Shown here: piece by piece, positions 45,776-54,471 of the stretch | Position numbering within the stretch: the first letter of the stretch is position 1 | Layout: the number at the start of each line of letters is the position of its first letter | Source of the DNA: Candidatus Dechloromonas phosphorivorans | GTDB lineage: Bacteria > Pseudomonadota > Gammaproteobacteria > Burkholderiales > Rhodocyclaceae | Assembly: GCA_016714975.1 (NCBI GenBank) | Contig: JADKBR010000007.1 | Span: forward strand, 124,001-188,000 | Length of the DNA stretch: 64,000 nt | Direction: 5' to 3' | Translations under genes and position numbers: made by a program | Notes under the pieces: generated by a model | Told to the model about the DNA's origin: nothing | Seen by the model: the letters and a program-made list of their open reading frames with translations, nothing else | Database searches by the model: none

Positions 45776-47136
45776 CAGTCTTTCTCCCCGGTGGCAATCG
45801 CATCCGCCACCCGTTCCATCCTCATGAAACGCGACCCCTTGACCAGCACCGTAGTTTCCGGTCCCAATTCCTTGTTGACCGCAACAAGCAGTTTTTCGAT
45901 GTCGCAGAAATGCCGGCCACCCTCGCCGAAATTGCGCACCGCCGCCTGGCTGGCGTCGCCGAGGGCGAACAGACGGTCGATGCCCTGACTCTTCGCGTAG
46001 CCGCCGATTTCATCGTGATACTGGCCGCTTGCCTCACCAATCTCGCCCATGTCGCCGAGAACAAGCACCTTGCGTCCGACGGTGGCGGCCAGCACGTCGA
46101 TCGCCGCGCGCACCGAGTCCGGATTGGCGTTGTAGGTATCATCGAGCACCACCGCGCCAGCGCGCCCCTGCCGCAGTTGCAGGCGCCCCTTGACCCCTGA
46201 GAACCCCTCAAGTCCAGCCACCACGGCCGCCAGCGGGATCCCGGCAGCGAGACAGGCAGTGGCAGCCGCCAGTGCATTGCGCGCGTTGTGGCGACCTGGC
46301 ACTAAAAGTTTCAGTTCAGCCCGGCCTTCCGCCGCTTCGAGACTCAGCAGCGCGGTCAGTCCTTGCTGGCGAACAGTGGCCCGCACGTCGGCGGCGCGTT
46401 CAATGCCATAGGTACGCACGTTATGGCTACCGGCCATCTCCCGCCAAAGATAGGCATAGCCATCATCGGCATTGACCACCGCCTCGCCAGCGGCGGCCAG
46501 GCCGGCAAAAATGCTGCCTTTTTCGCGGGCGACCCGGTTCAAGTCGCCCATCCCTTCGAGGTGTGCTCGCTGCGCGTTGGTAACCACCGCCACCGTCGGA
46601 GCACCAAGCGACGCCAGATAGCCGATTTCGCCTGGGTGATTCATGCCCATCTCGATGACGGCTGCCTGATGGCCGGAATCGAGTCCGAGCAAGGTCAGCG
46701 GCAGACCGATGTCGTTGTTCAGGTTGCCACGCGTCACCAGCACCGTATCACCAAACGCGCACCTGAGAATGGCGGCGATCATTTCCTTGGTCGTTGTCTT
46801 GCCGTTCGAACCCGTCACGGCGATGACCGGGATTTCGAAGCGGGCGCGCCACGCGGCAGCCATCCTGCCGAGGGCAGTCCGCGTATTGGCGACGATCAGC
46901 GCCGATACGCCCACTGGCAGGCGCGCCTCCTCGGCCACCAGCAGGGCACCGGCACCGGCGGCGATGGCCCGTTCAAGGAAGTCGTGGCCATCGAAACGGT
47001 CGCCCCGCAGCGCAACGAACAGCTGCCCGGCGCCGATGCTGCGCGTGTCGGTGGACACCCCGGCAATCGTCTGATCCGGGCCAGACAGAGTACCGCCGAC
47101 GGCACGCTGGATCTCGGACAGCCGCCAGTTCATCAT
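45775..47136 (-). CDS. murF: UDP-MurNAc-tripeptide--D-Ala-D-Ala ligase MurF
   Basis: This 453-residue Mur ligase adds D-Ala-D-Ala, completing the pentapeptide. The ATP loop VIAVTGSNGKTTTKEMIAAIL, EMGMNHPGEIGYLASLGAP and LDDTYNANPDSVRAAIDVLA are characteristic. Adjacent ATGs at 47136 and 47133 overlap the murE stop; both are compatible with the MNWRLSEIQRAVGG start. The product DdlB-made dipeptide is encoded 6 kb downstream in the same cluster. Confidence 0.97.
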   Translation of the reverse strand: MMNWRLSEIQRAVGGTLSGPDQTIAGVSTDTRSIGAGQLFVALRGDRFDGHDFLERAIAAGAGALLVAEEARLPVGVSALIVANTRTALGRMAAAWRARFEIPVIAVTGSNGKTTTKEMIAAILRCAFGDTVLVTRGNLNNDIGLPLTLLGLDSGHQAAVIEMGMNHPGEIGYLASLGAPTVAVVTNAQRAHLEGMGDLNRVAREKGSIFAGLAAAGEAVVNADDGYAYLWREMAGSHNVRTYGIERAADVRATVRQQGLTALLSLEAAEGRAELKLLVPGRHNARNALAAATACLAAGIPLAAVVAGLEGFSGVKGRLQLRQGRAGAVVLDDTYNANPDSVRAAIDVLAATVGRKVLVLGDMGEIGEASGQYHDEIGGYAKSQGIDRLFALGDASQAAVRNFGEGGRHFCDIEKLLVAVNKELGPETTVLVKGSRFMRMERVADAIATGEKD

Positions 47137-48611
47137 GCCACCACCCGCGGACACTCGCGGCGCAACACGAGCGCTGCCCGGGCCTGGTCGACATCGGAAA
47201 ACGGCGTTCGGATGCCGGCGATCTCCTGGTAGGGTTCATGGCCCTTGCCCGCAAGCAGGACGACGTCGTTCACGCCGGCGCCGGCAATGGCACGACGGAT
47301 GGCTGCAGAGCGATCGACGACGGACTCAACCGGCGTCATGCCCGCCAGGATATCGGCAATGATGCGCGCCGGATCCTCGCCGCGCGGATTGTCGCTGGTC
47401 AGGAGCACCCGGTCGGCCAGCCTGGCCGCGATCTCGCCCATCTGCGGCCGCTTTCCACGGTCGCGATCGCCACCGCAGCCGAAGACGACACAGAGGCTTC
47501 CATTGCGCGCCTGGGCCACATCGCGCAACGCCCGCAGGACGTTCTCCAGCGCATCCGGACTATGCGCGTAATCGACGACGATCAGCGGCTCGCCGGCCCC
47601 CCCCAGACGCTCCATTCTGCCAGCCGGAGGGGTCAGCGCCGACAGGCGGCGGCCAACGTCCGCTGTTTCGATTCCGGAATCGTGAAGCACCGCTGCCGCC
47701 GCCAAAAGATTGGCTATGTTGTAGCGCCCAAGCAGGCAGGTATGAACCTCGACGCGCCCGCCCGGGAGCACCAGACTAAAGCGCTGACCACCCGGCGTCG
47801 CGACCAGATTCTCGGCGCGCACCGCCACGCCACCCGCCGTCTTCGGGTCACCGATGCCATAGCCGAGAACGGAACGCGCAGTCGTCTCACGCATCAGCCT
47901 GCGGCCCAGTTCGTCGTCGGCATTGATGATCGCCGTGCGCAGGCCAGGCCAGACAAGGAGGCGCCGCTTCGCAGCCGCATATGCTTCCATGCTGCCGTGA
48001 TAGTCCAGGTGGTCGCGGGTAAAATTCGTGAACACCGCGACATCCACCCGTGCACCATTCAGGCGCCCCTCCTCGATGCCGATCGAACTCGCTTCGAGTG
48101 CGCAGGCCTCGGCCCGGGCACGCTGAAAGCCAGCCAGCAGCCGCATCAGGGTCGTCGCTTCCGGCGTCGTGAACCCGGTATCTGCGAGCCCGCCCGGAAA
48201 GCCCGCGCCGAGCGTGCCAATGACCGCGCACTTGCGGGCGTGGGCGCGGGCGATGAACTGGCTGACCGTGGTTTTGCCATTGGTGCCGGTGACAGCAATC
48301 AGCGAGAGCTTGGCGCTCGGCTCGCCATAGACCAGATGTGCCAGCGGACCGGCGAGCGCCCGTAACCCGTCGATTTGCATGTTGGCTGCGGTCCACCCCG
48401 GGTTCCAGGCGAAATCGCCGCCTGCTTGCCAAAGCACGGCAGCAGCTCCGCGCGCGATGGCGTGCGCGATGTAGCGGCGCCCGTCGGCGAGGGTGCCGGG
48501 ATAGGCAAGGAAAACGTCACCGGGACGTACCTGGCGGCTGTCGTCGGCCACTCCCGTGGCGACGACTCCGCGCGCTGCCAGACGCTCGAGAATTAGGTGC
48601 TGGGCGCTCAA
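47133..48611 (-). CDS. murE: UDP-MurNAc-L-alanyl-D-glutamate--2,6-diaminopimelate ligase
   Basis: This 492-residue Mur ligase adds the third stem residue. The motif LLTSDNPRGEDP contains DNPR, the signature of meso-diaminopimelate-specific MurE, so mDAP-type peptidoglycan is expected. The ATP loop is LIAVTGTNGKTTVSQFIARA, with the carbamoylated-Lys region near LNGARVDVAVFTNFTRDHLDYHG. Its ATG overlaps the ftsI stop by four bases. Confidence 0.98.
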   Translation of the reverse strand: MSAQHLILERLAARGVVATGVADDSRQVRPGDVFLAYPGTLADGRRYIAHAIARGAAAVLWQAGGDFAWNPGWTAANMQIDGLRALAGPLAHLVYGEPSAKLSLIAVTGTNGKTTVSQFIARAHARKCAVIGTLGAGFPGGLADTGFTTPEATTLMRLLAGFQRARAEACALEASSIGIEEGRLNGARVDVAVFTNFTRDHLDYHGSMEAYAAAKRRLLVWPGLRTAIINADDELGRRLMRETTARSVLGYGIGDPKTAGGVAVRAENLVATPGGQRFSLVLPGGRVEVHTCLLGRYNIANLLAAAAVLHDSGIETADVGRRLSALTPPAGRMERLGGAGEPLIVVDYAHSPDALENVLRALRDVAQARNGSLCVVFGCGGDRDRGKRPQMGEIAARLADRVLLTSDNPRGEDPARIIADILAGMTPVESVVDRSAAIRRAIAGAGVNDVVLLAGKGHEPYQEIAGIRTPFSDVDQARAALVLRRECPRVVA

Positions 48612-50356
48612 AGCCGCCCCTTCCCAGCCGCCGCTTCGGCCACCTGGATTGGGTCATCCGGCGGAATGCCTAGTGTCCGCAAGGAGCCGCCCATGATCTG
48701 CGAGAACACCGGACCGGCCACATCGCCACCGTAGTGCGCGCCGCCCGTCGGTTCGTCGATCATCACCGCCACGACCAGACGCGGGTCACCGATCGGCGCA
48801 AGTCCGATGAACGAGGCGATGTATTTTCTCACGTAGGCGCCACCTTCGATCTTGTAAGCAGTGCCGGTCTTGCCACCCACCCGGTAACCCGGTACGCGCG
48901 CTTTCGGGGCCGTTCCCTCGGGCTGCACCGCCATCTCCAGCATGGCGCGGATTTCGCGAGCTGTCTGCTGCGAGAATACGCGGACGCCGTGCGGCGGCGG
49001 CTCTTCGCTCCGGATCAGGGTCAACGGGCCCGTCTCGCCATCGCGGGCAAAAACGCTGTAGGCGCGCGCCAGCTGGATCAGGCTGACCGACACGCCATGC
49101 CCATAGGACATTGTCGCCTGCTCGATCGGACGCCAGATTTTCCACGGCCGCAGCCGGCCAGTCACCTCGCCCGGAAATCCGAGATTAGGCGCCTGACCGA
49201 AGCCAACGCTGTCGAGCATCTCCCACATCTCCCTGGGTGGGAACCCAAGGGCCAGCTTGACGGTTCCGACATTCGACGATTTCTGAACCACCTGCGCCAC
49301 GGTCAGGGCGCCGTGAGGGTGCGCATCCGATATGGTCGCCGAGCCGATGGTCAGCCTGCCCGGCGCGCAATTGATGACCGTTTCAGGGCGCACCTTGCCG
49401 CTCTCCAAGGCGAGCGCGGCGGTGAACGGCTTCATCACCGAGCCTGGCTCGAAGGTATCGGTCAGGGCACGGTTGCGCAGTTGCGCTCCCGACAGGCGGT
49501 CGCGATTGTTCGGGTTATAGGTCGGCAGGTTGACCAGCGCCAGAATCTCGCCCGTCCGCGTATCAACAACGATCGCGCCGCCTGCCTTGGCATTGTGCTT
49601 TTCAACCGCAGCCTTGAGCTGACTGTAGGCCAGATACTGGATTTTTGAGTCGAGCGCCAGGCGTATTTCCTTGCCATCCTGCGGTGGCTTGAGGGCAACG
49701 ACATCCTCGATGATGTTGCCGCGCCGGTCGCGGATCACGGTACGGCTACCAGGCCGTCCAAGCAAGCTCTGCTGGAAGGCCAGCTCCACTCCCTCGAGGC
49801 CCTTGTCATCAACGCCAGTGAAACCCACGATGTGTGCCGTCATATCCCCGGTCGGGTAATAGCGGCGGTATTCCTTTTCCTGATGCACTCCCGGCAACTT
49901 CAACGCCGCGATGCGCTCGGCGGTTTCCGGTGGCACCTGGCGCTTGACGAAAACGAACGTCTTTTCCGTGGCGATCTTGCTTTCCAGTTCGCGCGCGCTC
50001 ATGTCCAGCAGTGCTGCCAATCGCTGTTTCTGGGGACCAGACATGGTCCGTGCGTCACCAGGAATCGCCCAGATTGTCTTCATTGGCGTGGACACGGCCA
50101 GCAGGTCGCCGTTGCGGTCAGTGATTTTGCCCCGCGAAGCAGAGACTTCAATATCACGCAGGTAACGCGACTCGCCTTTCCCCTGCAGAAAGTCGTTGTT
50201 GATGACTTGCAGATAGAAGCCCCGTCCGACCAGGGCCGCGAAAGCACCCATCAGGAGCAGGCCAACGGTGCGCGAGCGCCAGCCTTGCAGGGCGAGCTGC
50301 AACACCGGGCTCTCGGCGAAGCGGTGGCCGCGCTGCGGGCGCCGACGAACGACCAT
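48608..50356 (-). CDS. ftsI: Septal peptidoglycan transpeptidase FtsI (PBP3)
   Basis: This 582-residue class B penicillin-binding protein crosslinks septal peptidoglycan. One N-terminal anchor helix (TVGLLLMGAFAALVGRGFYLQVI) is followed by the PBP dimerisation domain (GKITDRNGDLLAVSTPMKTIWA) and the transpeptidase domain. The latter has SxxK in FEPGSVMKPFTAAL, SxN in QKSSNVGTVKLAL and KTGT in VGGKTGTAYKI. The ATG shares a base with the ftsL stop. No PASTA domains are present, as usual in proteobacteria. Confidence 0.98.
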   Translation of the reverse strand: MVVRRRPQRGHRFAESPVLQLALQGWRSRTVGLLLMGAFAALVGRGFYLQVINNDFLQGKGESRYLRDIEVSASRGKITDRNGDLLAVSTPMKTIWAIPGDARTMSGPQKQRLAALLDMSARELESKIATEKTFVFVKRQVPPETAERIAALKLPGVHQEKEYRRYYPTGDMTAHIVGFTGVDDKGLEGVELAFQQSLLGRPGSRTVIRDRRGNIIEDVVALKPPQDGKEIRLALDSKIQYLAYSQLKAAVEKHNAKAGGAIVVDTRTGEILALVNLPTYNPNNRDRLSGAQLRNRALTDTFEPGSVMKPFTAALALESGKVRPETVINCAPGRLTIGSATISDAHPHGALTVAQVVQKSSNVGTVKLALGFPPREMWEMLDSVGFGQAPNLGFPGEVTGRLRPWKIWRPIEQATMSYGHGVSVSLIQLARAYSVFARDGETGPLTLIRSEEPPPHGVRVFSQQTAREIRAMLEMAVQPEGTAPKARVPGYRVGGKTGTAYKIEGGAYVRKYIASFIGLAPIGDPRLVVAVMIDEPTGGAHYGGDVAGPVFSQIMGGSLRTLGIPPDDPIQVAEAAAGKGRL

Positions 50357-50658
50357 CAGCGCGCCTCCTTTTTCTTCAGCTTAGGCAATGGCTTGGCCTG
50401 AGGCCTGTCTACGACCCTGCCGACGGCATCCGGCGCCACCATATGCAGACGGTCTCGGGCAATTTTTTCAATCCGCGGATGGGTCGCCCAAGTGGATAAT
50501 TCGAGCTGCAGCTGACCATATTCGATATCCAGTTGGCGCACCCGCTCCTGTTCCCCCTCCAGCGCCTGGAAGAGCTTGCGCGCTCGGTGCTGGGAAGTCA
50601 CCGCACCCAGTGCGCAGGCGACAGCGATCAGGAGAAGGATGATGTTGAATCGGACCAT
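50356..50658 (-). CDS. ftsL: Cell division protein FtsL
   Basis: This 100-residue bitopic protein has a single helix (FNIILLLIAVACALGAVTS), a periplasmic coiled coil with heptad leucines (RKLFQALEGEQERVRQLDIEYGQLQLELSTW) and a short basic tail. FtsL forms a complex with FtsB and FtsQ that activates FtsWI. The ATG shares a base with the rsmH stop (TAATG). Identification relies on position and architecture because FtsL sequences diverge. Confidence 0.93.
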   Translation of the reverse strand: MVRFNIILLLIAVACALGAVTSQHRARKLFQALEGEQERVRQLDIEYGQLQLELSTWATHPRIEKIARDRLHMVAPDAVGRVVDRPQAKPLPKLKKKEAR

Positions 50659-51584
50659 TACAGTTTTTCGGCCGCCCGCATCACCGCACTGCGCGCACGG
50701 GGATTGGCCGCAATTTCAGCGGCAGAGGGCTTTGCGGCCTTGCCCACCAGACGCAGTCTCGCCTTCGGCAACTGATCGGCGCGCAACGGGAGGCTCTTTG
50801 GCAGGGTATCTGCTGACGACTGAGTGCGCATGAAGTTCTTGACGATGCGGTCTTCGAGAGAGTGAAAGGAAATCACTACCAGTCGCCCGCCGGGCCGCAG
50901 CAGGTCGAGCGCCTGCGGCAACGCTAGCGCCAGTTGGCTGAGTTCCTGATTGATATGAATCCGTAGAGCTTGAAAGCTGCGCGTCGCCGCATCCTGCCCT
51001 GGCTCACGGGTGCGCACGGTCGCACGTACGAGCGCCGCAAACTGCCCGGTTGTGACAATTGGTTGTTCGAGCCGAGTAGCGACAACCTTCTTTGCAATCT
51101 GGAAAGCAAACCGTTCTTCGCCATAACTCCTGATGACCTCCGTAATTTCCCTGATTTCGGCTCGCGCCAGCCATTCGGCGGCCGTTTCGCCGCGCGTCGT
51201 ATCCATGCGCATGTCCAGCGGCGCATCGTGGCGAAAGCTGAAACCGCGCTCGCCATCATCAAACTGCGGCGACGAGACGCCAATATCGAAAAGAACCCCA
51301 TCAATGTCCTTGATGCCCGCATCGCCTGCCACGTCAGCCAGTTCGCCGAAAGCGCGATGGACCAGATGAAACCGTGGATCGTTGATGGCCCGGCCAAACG
51401 ATATCGCCATCGGGTCGCGGTCGACCGCCACCAGACGACCTTTCTCATTCAGGCAAGCGAGAATGCGGCGGCTATGCCCTCCGCGCCCGAAAGTGGCATC
51501 GAGGTAGACGCCTTCGGCTCGTATCGCCAGGGCATCGATGGCCTCCTTGAGCAGCACCGTCAGGTGGGCGGCACCGCCCGTCAC
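50658..51584 (-). CDS. rsmH: 16S rRNA (cytosine1402-N4)-methyltransferase RsmH
   Basis: This 308-residue SAM methyltransferase modifies C1402 of 16S rRNA in the decoding centre. It shows HLTVLLKEAIDALAIRAEGVYLDATFGRGGHSRRIL, DGVLFDIGVSSPQFDDGERGFSFRHDAPLDMRMD and PGGRLVVISFHSLEDRIVKNFM, all RsmH (MraW) signatures. The start is GTG 51584, overlapping the mraZ stop (GTGA), with GGAG ten bases upstream. Confidence 0.97.
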   Translation of the reverse strand: MTGGAAHLTVLLKEAIDALAIRAEGVYLDATFGRGGHSRRILACLNEKGRLVAVDRDPMAISFGRAINDPRFHLVHRAFGELADVAGDAGIKDIDGVLFDIGVSSPQFDDGERGFSFRHDAPLDMRMDTTRGETAAEWLARAEIREITEVIRSYGEERFAFQIAKKVVATRLEQPIVTTGQFAALVRATVRTREPGQDAATRSFQALRIHINQELSQLALALPQALDLLRPGGRLVVISFHSLEDRIVKNFMRTQSSADTLPKSLPLRADQLPKARLRLVGKAAKPSAAEIAANPRARSAVMRAAEKL

Positions 51585-52027
51585 AGCACCAGATCTCCAA
51601 AGCCGGGTGGCAAATCGCCCGCAAGCGCTTCCGCCGCGAGTTCATTCTGCCGCTTCCAGCCAGTTTCACTCCATATCTCGAAGTGCGAACCCATGCCAAC
51701 CAGGTAGACCGTCTTTTCCAGCTGGGCATAGTCACGCAATTCCTGCGCAACCAGGATGCGCCCGGCGGCATCGGGCTCTTCGGTACGGGCATTGCCGACC
51801 AGCACACGCTTGATCGAAGCGGCGCGCGTGTCAAGGCTGGAGGCCTTCAGAATCTGGTCACGAATCGGCTGCCATGCCGGCGACGGGTAAAGCAGGAGGC
51901 AGCGGTGTGGATGCGCGGTCAGGACCAGCGAGCCCTCGCCAGCGGCGAGCAGGGCCTCGCGATGCCTTGCCGGTATGGCAAGTCGCCCCTTCGCATCCAG
52001 ACTGAGTGCTGCAGCGCCCTCGAACAT
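51581..52027 (-). CDS. mraZ: Transcriptional regulator MraZ
   Basis: This 148-residue protein has two AbrB-like swapped-hairpin domains: MFEGAAALSLDAKGRLAIPARHRE and LVGNARTEEPDAAGRILVAQELRDYAQLEKTVYLVGMGSHFEIWSE. The DxxGR motif is intact in the first copy; the second has DAAGR. MraZ represses its own dcw operon by binding TGGGN direct repeats upstream. ATG 52027 is the family start; the upstream ATG-led extension to 52072 would run through the operator. It is the first gene of the dcw cluster. Confidence 0.96.
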   Translation of the reverse strand: MFEGAAALSLDAKGRLAIPARHREALLAAGEGSLVLTAHPHRCLLLYPSPAWQPIRDQILKASSLDTRAASIKRVLVGNARTEEPDAAGRILVAQELRDYAQLEKTVYLVGMGSHFEIWSETGWKRQNELAAEALAGDLPPGFGDLVL

Positions 52028-52045
52028 TCCGGTCTCGCCCCCTAA

Positions 52046-52072
52046 TTCCCACTTTTTCACACATTTTCCCAC
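52046..52072 (-). promoter_or_regulatory. MraZ operator: three 10-bp-phased repeats
   Basis: On the - strand GTGGGAA (52072-52066), GTGTGAA (52062-52056) and GTGGGAA (52052-52046) recur every ten bases. They read as TGGGA, TGTGA, TGGGA with 5-base spacers, which is the known MraZ box geometry. The first copy overlaps the -10 of the promoter, and all lie within 45 bases of the mraZ ATG. Confidence 0.85.
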
Positions 52073-52099
52073 TCTAGGGCATCATTCGCCCCCAGTCAA
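52071..52099 (-). promoter_or_regulatory. Promoter of the mra/dcw cluster
   Basis: On the - strand -35 TTGACT (52099-52094) and -10 TAGAGT (52076-52071) are separated by exactly 17 bases. Transcription would start near 52064 inside the MraZ repeats, leaving a leader of about 37 bases. The overlap of -10 and first repeat explains autorepression by MraZ. Confidence 0.8.
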
Positions 52100-52554
52100 T
52101 AGGGAAAACAGCGATTTTTTCATTTACAACAAGGACTTAGGCGAGGTTTTGTCAGTGGTTTGCGAGGAACATAAGTTATTGAAATCAATGAGTGAATATC
52201 GACTCTTAAAGTAACTTGTAAGGAGTTTTGGCGCGCGAACCCGTATCGCGACGCACAAATCTGGTCGCAACAGGATGCTGTGGCGTTTTTTTGGCTGTGA
52301 CGAGGGGTCGACTGCGGTTGATCCGCGCGTGATGCCCCGCGGCGGGAACTGGCACCCGTAACGCCACCCAAAGGTTTCCCGAGGGGGAAAACCGCCCTCG
52401 ACGTTGCGCGGGTGCCATGGGCCCCATCGGATGCAACGGTCGCCGGCCCGGGAGAATGCCCAGCCTTCTCCGCACTGGACCCCCCCCTGCACAAGCGAGT
52501 GCGCTAACTACAACCCTCAGAAACCCCGGGGTTGCTGGGAGACTGGCAGAGACG
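52100..52554. other. 455-base intergenic region with strong predicted secondary structure
   Basis: No credible protein frame is seen here: overlapping frames on the - strand are unlike one another and lack a ribosome binding site. The region is rich in inverted repeats. The clearest is a nested hairpin. The outer arms are GGCACCCG (52351-52358) and CGGGTGCC (52409-52416), continued by AACG/CGTT. Inside is GGTTTCCC (52373-52380) paired with GGG-A-AAACC (52385-52393) around a GAGG loop. A C8 run (52470-52477) and the palindrome AACCCCGGGGTT near 52530 follow. It may be an unannotated structured RNA or a long leader. Hallmarks of RNase P RNA, SRP RNA and tmRNA were not found. Confidence 0.45.
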
Positions 52555-53259
52555 CTACTTCAACTGGCTGAGCTTCTGCTCGATCTTGGCCAACGGCATC
52601 GCGCCGGGCACGCGCTCACCATCGGCAAAGAACATGGTTGGGGTGCCGCTGATATTCAGGCGACGCCCGAATTCCTGATTCTTCGTAATCGCCGCAGTAT
52701 CGCAATCATCCTTGCCTGCTGGAACCCGCCCTTCGATCATCCAGTCATTCCATGCCTTGGTGCGGTCGGTAGCACACCAGATCTGCTTCGATTTCTTGAT
52801 CGAGTCCTCAGACAGGATCGGATACAGAAAGGTGTACACCGTCACGTTGTCGAGCTTGAGCAAGTCCTTGGCCAGACGCTTGCAATAGCCGCAGTTCGGA
52901 TCCTCAAACGTTGCCAGGACGCGGGTACCGTTGCCGCGCACCTGCTTGATGGCGCGTTCCATGGGCAGTTCGGCAAACTTGATTGCGGTCAGCTTGCGCA
53001 TGCGCTCCTCGGTGACGTTCTTCATGCTCTTGCCATCGATCAACTGACCGCCGGCCACGAATGCCGTCATCTTTTCGTCGGTGTAGAGGATGTTGCCCTC
53101 GGAATAAACCTCGTAAAGCCCGAGAAAACCCGACTTGGTAACGCTTTCCACCTTGGCGCCGAGCTTGGCCTCCATCGCCTTCTTGATCTCGGCCTCATCG
53201 GCATTGGCGCTCGCCATGAACAGCGTGGCAAGTGCGAGAGGCAAAATTCTCATCAGCAT
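52555..53259 (-). CDS. dsbC: Thiol:disulfide isomerase DsbC
   Basis: This 234-residue periplasmic isomerase has a signal peptide (MLMRILPLALATLFMASANA, cleavage after residue 20), an N-terminal dimerisation domain (residues 21-80) and a thioredoxin-like domain with the active site FEDPNCGYCKRL (Cys123/Cys126). The second structural pair is IWCATD and DDCDTA. It repairs non-native disulfides and is kept reduced by DsbD. The start at 53259 follows AGGAG at six bases. It lies nine bases after a UbiH-family gene and may be co-transcribed with it. Confidence 0.95.
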   Translation of the reverse strand: MLMRILPLALATLFMASANADEAEIKKAMEAKLGAKVESVTKSGFLGLYEVYSEGNILYTDEKMTAFVAGGQLIDGKSMKNVTEERMRKLTAIKFAELPMERAIKQVRGNGTRVLATFEDPNCGYCKRLAKDLLKLDNVTVYTFLYPILSEDSIKKSKQIWCATDRTKAWNDWMIEGRVPAGKDDCDTAAITKNQEFGRRLNISGTPTMFFADGERVPGAMPLAKIEQKLSQLK

Positions 53260-53268
53260 TCAATTCTC

Positions 53269-54432
53269 CTAATAGGCGCCCAAGGCATAGCGCACCAGAA
53301 CATTCTTGACGAAGGGCAATCCGTTGGTCAGGTTCAAACCGAGGTTGCGCAGTGTGCGGACTCCGGACGGTGAGTCCCTGAACAGGCGGCGCAGGCTGTC
53401 GGTCGATGTGAGCATCAGCGCCGTCTCTTCCCGGCGGGCACGCTGATAGCGTTGCAAAAACCGCTCATTGCCAATGTCTTGCCATGGCGATGCGCCTGAC
53501 AGCAGGCCCGCGAGCACGCTGGAATCCTGGAAGCCAAGGTTTATCCCATGCCCGGAAAGAGGATGGATGCCGTGCGCTGCATCACCGACCAGCGCCAGTC
53601 TCCGCGCCACAGTTTGCGGAACGCGCATCAACCGGAGCGGGAAGGCGACGGGCGCTGTCAGCACCGCCAGCCTGCCAAGGCTCCTCTCTCCTGCAGCGGC
53701 GACGCGCTCGCAGAAAAGCTCGTGAGGCAAGGAACAAAGTTGATTTGCGTATTCATCAGCGGTTGACCAGACAACCGAGATACGGTTCCCGGGCAGTGGC
53801 AGATAGGCAAGCACACCGTCGTCACGGAACCATTGATGCGCGATGTTGCGATGCGGCCTTTCCGTCGTCAGGTTGGCGACCACCCCCATTTCGCCATAGG
53901 GCGTATTCACCGCCGACAAACCCGCCGCCTGCCGCACCCAGGAATCCCTGCCATCGGCGCCCACCAGCAGGCGGGCCGCCAGAAGCGAACCATCAGCCAA
54001 TTCGAGCCGTGCGCCATCCGACTCAAATTCCAGGCTTTTGGGACGGGACGGACAGAGTAACGTGAGATTTCCCTGCCGCTTGGCGCTCTCCCAAAATTCA
54101 CAGGCCATCAGCGACGATTCGAGAATCCAGCCAAGCTCGGGCACGCCAGCTTCGTAAGCGGAAAAGACCACACGGCCACCCGCATCGCCACGAACGTCCA
54201 TGCCGCGAATCGGGGAAATGCGGTCGGCATCGAGGTGCTTCCAGGCGCCGATCCGGTCGAGAAAAGCCATGTTGGCCGGGCTGATCGCATAGACGCGGGC
54301 GTCCCAGCCTGCGGGGCGCGATGGCGGCTGATGTTCGACCAGCGCGATGCGCAGGGGTGTGTCGCGCAAGGCGATGGCGAGACTGGCACCGGCCAGCCCA
54401 CCACCGACGATAATCAGATCAAACTTCTGCAT
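53269..54432 (-). CDS. UbiH/UbiF/VisC-family FAD-dependent hydroxylase
   Basis: This 387-residue aromatic-ring hydroxylase has the N-terminal FAD dinucleotide motif DLIIVGGGLAGASLAIAL, the middle DG motif LLVGADGRDSWVRQAAG and the C-terminal GDAAHGIHPLSGHGINLGFQDSSVLA. Family members hydroxylate ubiquinone intermediates (UbiH, UbiI, UbiF, UbiM). Position on the ring cannot be decided from sequence alone. It ends nine bases before dsbC. Confidence 0.9.
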   Translation of the reverse strand: MQKFDLIIVGGGLAGASLAIALRDTPLRIALVEHQPPSRPAGWDARVYAISPANMAFLDRIGAWKHLDADRISPIRGMDVRGDAGGRVVFSAYEAGVPELGWILESSLMACEFWESAKRQGNLTLLCPSRPKSLEFESDGARLELADGSLLAARLLVGADGRDSWVRQAAGLSAVNTPYGEMGVVANLTTERPHRNIAHQWFRDDGVLAYLPLPGNRISVVWSTADEYANQLCSLPHELFCERVAAAGERSLGRLAVLTAPVAFPLRLMRVPQTVARRLALVGDAAHGIHPLSGHGINLGFQDSSVLAGLLSGASPWQDIGNERFLQRYQRARREETALMLTSTDSLRRLFRDSPSGVRTLRNLGLNLTNGLPFVKNVLVRYALGAY

Positions 54433-54471
54433 GGGGACGATCTTGCCGTTTCGTACGAAACGGATCAGAAA

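Noticed and set aside
52120..52494. Overlapping - strand frames between dsbC and mraZ as a small protein
   Set aside because: Three frames of similar length overlap, none has a ribosome binding site or coherent composition, and the region is dominated by inverted repeats.
52228..52554. RNase P RNA, SRP RNA or tmRNA in the dsbC-mraZ gap
   Set aside because: The GAGGAAAGTCC box of RNase P, the GGAAGGAAGCAGCC loop of SRP RNA and a tRNA-like CCA end were looked for on both strands and not found.
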